NCBI GenBank assembly: GCA_934569225.1
Contig: CAKTKC010000011.1
Location: 1-64,000, forward strand
DNA length: 64,000 nt
Source: an uncultured Oscillospiraceae bacterium
GTDB taxonomy: Bacteria > Bacillota > Clostridia > Oscillospirales > Oscillospiraceae
Reading direction: 5' to 3'
Every line of letters begins with the position of its first letter. Positions within the stretch are counted from its first letter, which is position 1. A model generated the notes under the pieces. That model was given only the letters and a program-made list of their open reading frames with translations, did not search any database and had not been told where the DNA came from. Below are positions 59,438 to 64,000 of this stretch, piece after piece. The position numbers and the translations under genes are program-made.

Positions 59438-60727
59438 TTAGGAAAGCTGCCCGTCGATCTTTGCGGCGGCGTCGTGCATCGCCTGCGCAGCGTCAGCGCC
59501 CTCTACGAAGATGCTGGTCACCATTTCACTCCAGATCTCCTGGATCGCGGCGTTGTTGGGGGAGGGAATTCTCGCTTTGGCGGATTCCATCTGCTTCATG
59601 TAAACCGACCACACCGGGTTATTCTTGACCGCGTCGTTCTCCACAAGGGACTTGAGGATGGGCAGCTGACCGGCCTCCAGCATGGCAAGCTGTACTTCCT
59701 CGCTGGTCATGAATTTTGCGAATTCATAGGCGGCGTCCTTCTGCTTGCTGGTGGAGAAAACAGCGATGTCCTCGCCGCCGACAACGGAAGCGCTGCGGCC
59801 TTCGTAGGTGGGAATGGTCGCGGCAACGATGCCCTTTGCTTCGCAGTCATCATAGGAGCCGAAGTACCAGGGGCCTTCAAAGAACATAGCGTATTCGCTG
59901 TTGATGCCGTCCCACGCATCCACGGAGCCGTCCACGTCACGGATGGTGAAGATCTTCTGGTCGTGCAGCTCGATCAGCTTGTTCATGGCGGCGATGCTGG
60001 CATCGCTGTCCAGATAGCCGGTCGCCTTCGTAAAGCCGTCGTCGGTCAGCGTGCCGCCAAACAGCCAGAAGTAGGGGTACATATCCCAGTCGCCCACGCC
60101 GGAAACGTTCAGACTGTAGGTGCCGCGATCCTTGGCCGCTTCGATGAAGGCTTCCATCGTCTCGGGAACATCATCCAGACCAATTTCCTTCAGCACGTTC
60201 TTGTTGACGACTGCGGCCTTGCAGTTGGTGTCCAGCGGCAGGCCGTAATACTTGCCCTGGTAAAGATTGGTGGACAGGGGCGCGTCCAGATAATCGCCGG
60301 AGATCTCCGCGAAGTCCGCGTAATCGCTCAGGGCAACCAGACCGCCCTGCTTGGCATAGGCCGCGATGTTGGCAATGTCAACGCGGGCAACGTCGGGGCT
60401 CATGCCGGTGCCGAAGGAGGTGACGATCATCTCGTGGAACTGACCGCCGTCCTGGCGCACCGCGTCGATCTTGATATTCGGATGAGCCTTCTCCCACAGC
60501 GGCAGAACCACGTCTTTAAACTGGGCTTCTTCCGCATCGCCGTAGGTGTGCCAGAAGGTCAGAGTGATTTCTTCGTCCGCCGGGGTGCTGTCCTTTGCCG
60601 GCTCTGCCTTCTCAGTTGCCTCCGCTTTTGCGGGCTGTTCGGTCTTTCCTGTGCAGCCGGCCATGCACGCCGTCAGAAGCGCGGCAGCCAGAAGCAGCGC
60701 AAGCAGTTTTGCAGGTTTGTTTTTCAT
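59438..60727 (-). CDS. Sugar-binding lipoprotein of the ABC importer
   Basis: 429 residues. A lipoprotein signal with the Cys of AGCTGK, a Thr/Glu/Ala-rich linker, then a family 1 extracellular binding protein (ITLTFWHTYGDAEEAQFKDV, PDVARVDIANIAAYAKQGGL, FFEGPWYFGSYD). It captures the oligosaccharide outside the cell. ATG 60727 follows AAGGAGG. It is the first gene of the operon, after a 139-base leader. Confidence 0.92.
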   Translation of the reverse strand: MKNKPAKLLALLLAAALLTACMAGCTGKTEQPAKAEATEKAEPAKDSTPADEEITLTFWHTYGDAEEAQFKDVVLPLWEKAHPNIKIDAVRQDGGQFHEMIVTSFGTGMSPDVARVDIANIAAYAKQGGLVALSDYADFAEISGDYLDAPLSTNLYQGKYYGLPLDTNCKAAVVNKNVLKEIGLDDVPETMEAFIEAAKDRGTYSLNVSGVGDWDMYPYFWLFGGTLTDDGFTKATGYLDSDASIAAMNKLIELHDQKIFTIRDVDGSVDAWDGINSEYAMFFEGPWYFGSYDDCEAKGIVAATIPTYEGRSASVVGGEDIAVFSTSKQKDAAYEFAKFMTSEEVQLAMLEAGQLPILKSLVENDAVKNNPVWSVYMKQMESAKARIPSPNNAAIQEIWSEMVTSIFVEGADAAQAMHDAAAKIDGQLS

Positions 60728-60865
60728 GTTGATCCTCCTTACTTTTGTTGAACGTGTTTCGGCGTACATACAGATATCCGCCGGTGAAGAAGGTCGGACA
60801 GCGTCGCGCGATGGTATTTTTCCGCCATCCGGGCTTTGCATCAGAGCTGTCGGTCGTCTATCCAT

Positions 60866-60893
60866 ATTGTACAGTTTTTTGGCGGGATTGCAA
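60866..60893 (-). promoter_or_regulatory. Promoter of the ABC/GH66 operon
   Basis: On the minus strand TTGCAA (60888-60893), a 16-base spacer and TACAAT (60866-60871). Confidence 0.6.
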
Positions 60894-60922
60894 TACGGTA
60901 ACCCCTGTATTTTGCCTCCGCC

Positions 60923-60941
60923 GTTGGTCGATATGACCAAC
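60923..60941. promoter_or_regulatory. Operator-like palindrome upstream of the ABC/GH66 promoter
   Basis: GTTGGTC-GATAT-GACCAAC is a perfect 7+7 palindrome centred about 42 bases upstream of the -35 box, a place suited to an activator. The remainder of 60942-61245 shows no gene. Confidence 0.55.
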
Positions 60942-61249
60942 TTGCTGTGCTTATTATCCATCTTTACAGTGCATTCTGTAAATGGGCGCCGGCGACTTTA
61001 TTTGTATTTCAGCGACTTTTTTGTTCCGGCAAATAAAAAAGGGCGCGCCGCAAAACGCACCCGGGAAACACCGCATCTGCCTCCCAGGAAGGGGGCTGAT
61101 GTGGTGCTTACGTCAGAATGGAGTTGGAATGAAGATAGTTAAGGCTAAGGCATGTCGGAATTTGCGAACGGAAATTGCTTTGCTTTTCGCGGATATGTAG
61201 ACAGAGCCAACCCCCAAAACATCTGCATCTAAAGTGTCGAACAGACACA

Positions 61250-61285
61250 AAAGTCCTGTATGCTGTAAGATGCGTACAGGACTTT
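61250..61285 (-). terminator. Terminator of the glycosyltransferase gene
   Basis: AAAGTCCTGTA pairs with TACAGGACTTT; on the minus strand a T run (TTTTGTG) follows. It lies 30 bases beyond the stop at 61316. Confidence 0.75.
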
Positions 61286-61315
61286 TTCTTTCCAATTTCT
61301 ATAGTATAAGCACCT

Positions 61316-62758
61316 TTACAGATATCGGTCGATCCGCTGGCGCAGTTGCGATAGCTTTTCCTGTAGCTTCTGGCGATTCTCCTGGGCGTTCAGACGGTTC
61401 TCCTGCATCTCGTCATGCCACTGGCGGACATCCTCGTCCATGGCAGCGCGCAGCTGCTGGGGGATGGCACGGAGACGGTTGATGGCATCCAGCGACTCTG
61501 CCGTGCCCAGCAGCAATTCGTCCACCCGGGTGTCGCGTGCGGGATACAGCCCCCGGCGGAAGTTGTCAAGCACCACCTCATAGCGATGGCAGGCGTTGGC
61601 AATGGAAGCGTCCCATGAGATGTAGATTTCCCGCCGGGCATTTTCACCGACCTGCCGCATCAGCTCCCGCTGGGGCAGCAGGCGGCGCAGCATCGCCGCC
61701 ATGGAAGCGGCGTTTTCTTCAATGAAAAAGCCGTTGTGCCCGTCGGTAACGTCCTCAGCGGCGCAGCTTCCGGCAATCAGCACGCTGGCAAGGCCGCAGG
61801 CCGCCGCCTCCCGCACCACAAGACCGTTGGTATCAAACGTGGAGGGGAACAGAAACAGGTCGGCACGGCAATACCATGCCCGGATAATTTCCCGGTCATA
61901 GCAGGGCGGCAGAAAGAATACCTTGTCGCCCAGACACAGTTCCTCGGCATAGGCGCGGATGGCCTCCCCATCGGTGCCCTTGCCGATGAACACCATGCGG
62001 AAGTCCTGCCCCTCGCCCTTCAGCTGTTTCAGCGCATCCAGAATGATCCGCAGTCCCTTGTACCACATCATGCGTCCCACGAACAGCAGCAGCGGCACAC
62101 CCTCCGGCAGGTCAAGACCTTCGCTTACGGCGCGTACCGTCTCCTCCGGCAGACGATCGGCCGGAATGTCCACGCCATTGGGCATGACGATGTAGTCTCC
62201 CAGATAGCCCAAGGAACGGAGATTTTCTCCTGCGCCGCGGCTGACTGTCCATACCTCGTCGCAGGCGGAGATGTTCTCCACCAGCAGCTTGATGGAGGCT
62301 TCCTGCAGCCGCTTGCTATGGATGGCATTGGCGATGTCGATGTCGAATTTGGTGTGGTAGGTGAACACCAGCGGCACATGCAGCCGCTGCCGCAGCATCC
62401 GGGCGAGGATCGTGGAAGTGACGGGGCAGTGGCTGTGGATCAGGTCAATGTGACGCCCCTCAACCTGCGCCATCAGCTCCGGGGACAGGGGCAGACCTGC
62501 CCGGTAGCCGACCAGCTTCGTGACATCGATACTGGGATAGCGCAGCACCGGAAAGGGGTAGATGCTGTCGTCGGCATCGGGATAGTAGGGCGTTACCACG
62601 GTGGCGTCGCCATAGCTGCGCTGAATGACGGAGGCATAGTTGGTGACCGCATTGGCCACGCCGTCAATCACCGGAGGGAAGGAATCGTTAATGAGACATA
62701 TGCTGCGTTTTTCGGTTGATGAATCGGATGCTGGCAAAGTATTTGTATTCAGACTCAT
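61316..62758 (-). CDS. GT4-family glycosyltransferase
   Basis: 480 residues, GT-B fold: LINDSFPPVIDGVANAV, HSHCPVTS, LVFTYHTKFDIDI, MPNGVD, VGRMMWYKGL and the donor-binding FPSTFDTNGLVVREAAACGL. It resembles glycolipid glucosyltransferases and PimB-type mannosyltransferases. The last ~60 residues are a charged coiled coil (NRLNAQENRQKLQEKLSQLR) not usual for the family, perhaps for membrane or self association. ATG 62758 is the family start. Confidence 0.88.
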   Translation of the reverse strand: MSLNTNTLPASDSSTEKRSICLINDSFPPVIDGVANAVTNYASVIQRSYGDATVVTPYYPDADDSIYPFPVLRYPSIDVTKLVGYRAGLPLSPELMAQVEGRHIDLIHSHCPVTSTILARMLRQRLHVPLVFTYHTKFDIDIANAIHSKRLQEASIKLLVENISACDEVWTVSRGAGENLRSLGYLGDYIVMPNGVDIPADRLPEETVRAVSEGLDLPEGVPLLLFVGRMMWYKGLRIILDALKQLKGEGQDFRMVFIGKGTDGEAIRAYAEELCLGDKVFFLPPCYDREIIRAWYCRADLFLFPSTFDTNGLVVREAAACGLASVLIAGSCAAEDVTDGHNGFFIEENAASMAAMLRRLLPQRELMRQVGENARREIYISWDASIANACHRYEVVLDNFRRGLYPARDTRVDELLLGTAESLDAINRLRAIPQQLRAAMDEDVRQWHDEMQENRLNAQENRQKLQEKLSQLRQRIDRYL

Positions 62759-62841
62759 ATATGTCCACCCCAGTAGTTCATTTTGATAAAATGATTCTAC
62801 CATATAAATGTGAAATAATCTACTGTATTTATCGTCCAAAC

Positions 62842-62880
62842 AAAAAAGTCCCAAGAGACTTGAATTTCTCGGGACTTTTT
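62842..62880. terminator. Bidirectional terminator
   Basis: AAAAAGTCCCAAGAGA pairs with TTCTCGGGACTTTTT, with A and T runs on each side, just downstream of the MATE gene. Confidence 0.75.
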
Positions 62881-62910
62881 ACTATGAATATTTTCAGTGC
62901 AGAATGATGA

Positions 62911-63999
62911 TCAGGACATTTTTCTGGCGGGTTGAATCCATTTTCCGCTTTTCAGGCGTGAAACCAGCCAAATGAATTTGATGATGTAGTCCAGTCGAAG
63001 TGCAATCAAAACCCAGAAAGCGGGCAGGTTCAGGACGATTCCGGCGATGTATCCCACAGGGATGGAGACAACCCACTGGAACAAAACATCCGCAATCATC
63101 AGGAATTTGGTATCGCCCCCGCCGCGGAGGACACCTTTCGACAGTGTACTCTGCACAGACTGAAAAAAGACGATGATGGCACTGGCATCCATCATACTGC
63201 ACGCAACACCCACAGTGTGGGGCGTAATGTCATAAAGCCCAATTGACCATGTGCCCACCAAAAGTACCAGTACGCTGGCGGCCAGCCCCAGGCAGGCACT
63301 CATCATCAGGAAGGAATAGCCCTCTTTCATGGCACGATCCATTTTCCCTTCTCCGACGGTCTGCCCGATTACGACGCCGGAGGCGCTGGATACGCCTGAG
63401 GTTGCGACTGTACACATTCTGTCAACCACGGTTACGATCGCATAGGCGCTGACGACTTCTTTGCCCATATGTCCAAGAATGATGGAGATAGCGCTTGCCG
63501 CCAACGCAAGAATGGAGTCGCTGATGACTGCGGGGAGTCCCAGACGGGTAAATTCGCTTACCATCTGAGCTTTTGGCAGCTTCAGAAGTCCTTTGGGATT
63601 GTAACGCAAATGTTTTTCAAACCACAGCATATAAACGGCACAGACAATCAGTTCTACACTCCGCGCGCAAAAAGTACCCAGCGCCGCACCCATAACGCCC
63701 ATGGCCGGCAGTCCCATTTTGCCGAAGATAAAAATATAATTGCAGGCAATATTTACAACGAAGGAAATGATGGAGATATATAAGCCGAGCTTGACGTTGC
63801 CGACTGAGCGGATTACATTGGAGGTGACAAGGCTGATGCCATGGGGCAGGTAGATCAGGGCAGTAATCCGCAGGTATTTGGCACCCTCCAGAATGACGTC
63901 CTCGTCATTGGTGTAAATCCCCATGATCTGCTCCGGGATAAGGGCGCTGACCAGCGCAAAAAGCGCACCGGCAATGATGACCAACTGCAGAACAAGATC
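62911..63999 (-). CDS. MATE-family efflux transporter (N-terminus beyond the window)
   Basis: About 363 residues of the C-terminal three-quarters of a multidrug/toxin exporter. The frame is open to the right edge; the first codons read DLVLQLVIIAGALFALVSAL, so the gene begins outside. ITALIYLPHGISLVTSNVIRSVG, GVMGAALGTFCARSVELIV and SVGVVIGQTVGEGK-like blocks (ASGVVIGQTVGEG) are typical MATE repeats. It exports cationic compounds using an ion gradient; substrate unknown. Confidence 0.9.
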   Translation of the reverse strand, partial: DLVLQLVIIAGALFALVSALIPEQIMGIYTNDEDVILEGAKYLRITALIYLPHGISLVTSNVIRSVGNVKLGLYISIISFVVNIACNYIFIFGKMGLPAMGVMGAALGTFCARSVELIVCAVYMLWFEKHLRYNPKGLLKLPKAQMVSEFTRLGLPAVISDSILALAASAISIILGHMGKEVVSAYAIVTVVDRMCTVATSGVSSASGVVIGQTVGEGKMDRAMKEGYSFLMMSACLGLAASVLVLLVGTWSIGLYDITPHTVGVACSMMDASAIIVFFQSVQSTLSKGVLRGGGDTKFLMIADVLFQWVVSIPVGYIAGIVLNLPAFWVLIALRLDYIIKFIWLVSRLKSGKWIQPARKMS

Positions 64000-64000
64000 G

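Noticed and set aside
61098..61200. A second small toxin-like peptide after GGAAGGGGGCTGATG
   Set aside because: The leader resembles that at 54331 but the downstream frames are not hydrophobic and have no promoter I can point to.
51626..61235. TGCATCTAAAG at 51626 and 61225 as attachment-site repeats of a 9.6-kb island
   Set aside because: Only 11 bases match, the first is part of a terminator stem, and no integrase lies between.
1..64000. CRISPR arrays
   Set aside because: No regularly spaced direct repeats with unique spacers and no cas genes were seen; the repeated regions are hairpin elements or coding repeats.

Overview
The window looks like chromosome from a spore-forming, strictly anaerobic, high-G+C member of the Clostridia, most plausibly an Oscillospiraceae relative (Oscillibacter / Flavonifractor / Dysosmobacter type). 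Evidence: class III (oxygen-sensitive) ribonucleotide reductase, rubrerythrin, spore maturation genes spmA/spmB, a PASTA-bearing SpoVD/FtsI-type PBP, a MurE with the meso-DAP motif DNPR, consensus Firmicutes ribosome-binding sites and sigma-A promoters. The genus is a guess; no 16S gene is present.

Layout. (1) 1-15.2 kb is accessory. It holds the end of an epimerase gene; an orphan polymorphic-toxin tip with its immunity gene, inserted in a hairpin-rich repeat; a cytidylate-kinase-like gene; an ECF sigma factor / small membrane protein / PrsW protease module followed by a 1333-residue wall-anchored surface protein; an envelope methionine-sulfoxide repair operon (CXXC peptide, membrane Fe-S protein, exported thioredoxin-like lipoprotein, MsrAB lipoprotein) divergent from a two-component system; and a permuted papain-fold protein. 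A second, intact, inverted copy of the hairpin repeat closes the segment at 15.0-15.2 kb. (2) 15.3-21.4 kb: a zinc secondary alcohol dehydrogenase, nrdG-nrdD behind paired NrdR boxes, and two leftover mobile-element genes. (3) 21.5-35.7 kb is mostly housekeeping: rplM-rpsI, ttcA, dusB, an M23 peptidase, an ECF S component, nagB, rubrerythrin, a DEDDh exonuclease, spmAB, an AbrB regulator, rsmI, a tRNA1 methylase, ferredoxin and clpC, with several miniature inverted-repeat elements between genes. (4) 35.8-49.2 kb is a complete division and cell-wall (dcw) cluster: mraZ, rsmH, ftsL, ftsI/spoVD, murE, murF, mraY, ftsW, murG, ftsQ/divIB, ftsZ; then a methyltransferase and hslO. (5) 51.0-51.6 kb: five tRNA genes (Val, Asp, Phe, Gly, Cys). 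(6) 51.7-54.6 kb: an intact ISL3 insertion with 8-bp target duplications, then conjugative-element remnants and a possible type I toxin peptide. (7) 54.8-60.9 kb: an ABC importer, intracellular GH66 enzyme and AraC regulator, probably for an isomalto-oligosaccharide. (8) 61.3-64.0 kb: a GT4 glycosyltransferase and a MATE exporter cut by the window edge.

How genes work together. The dcw cluster makes and polymerises DAP-type lipid II at the septum. The sigma/PrsW module resembles regulated intramembrane proteolysis controlling a surface protein. The MsrAB operon looks like an electron chain from the membrane to oxidised methionines outside the cell. The GH66 locus imports a glucan fragment and cleaves it inside the cell. 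The least explained items are the inverted hairpin elements bounding 13 kb of accessory genes, the toxin tip that splits one of them, the TA-site miniature elements that supply stop codons, and the repeated hairpin/AAAAAGGGCGC modules near 53.2 kb.
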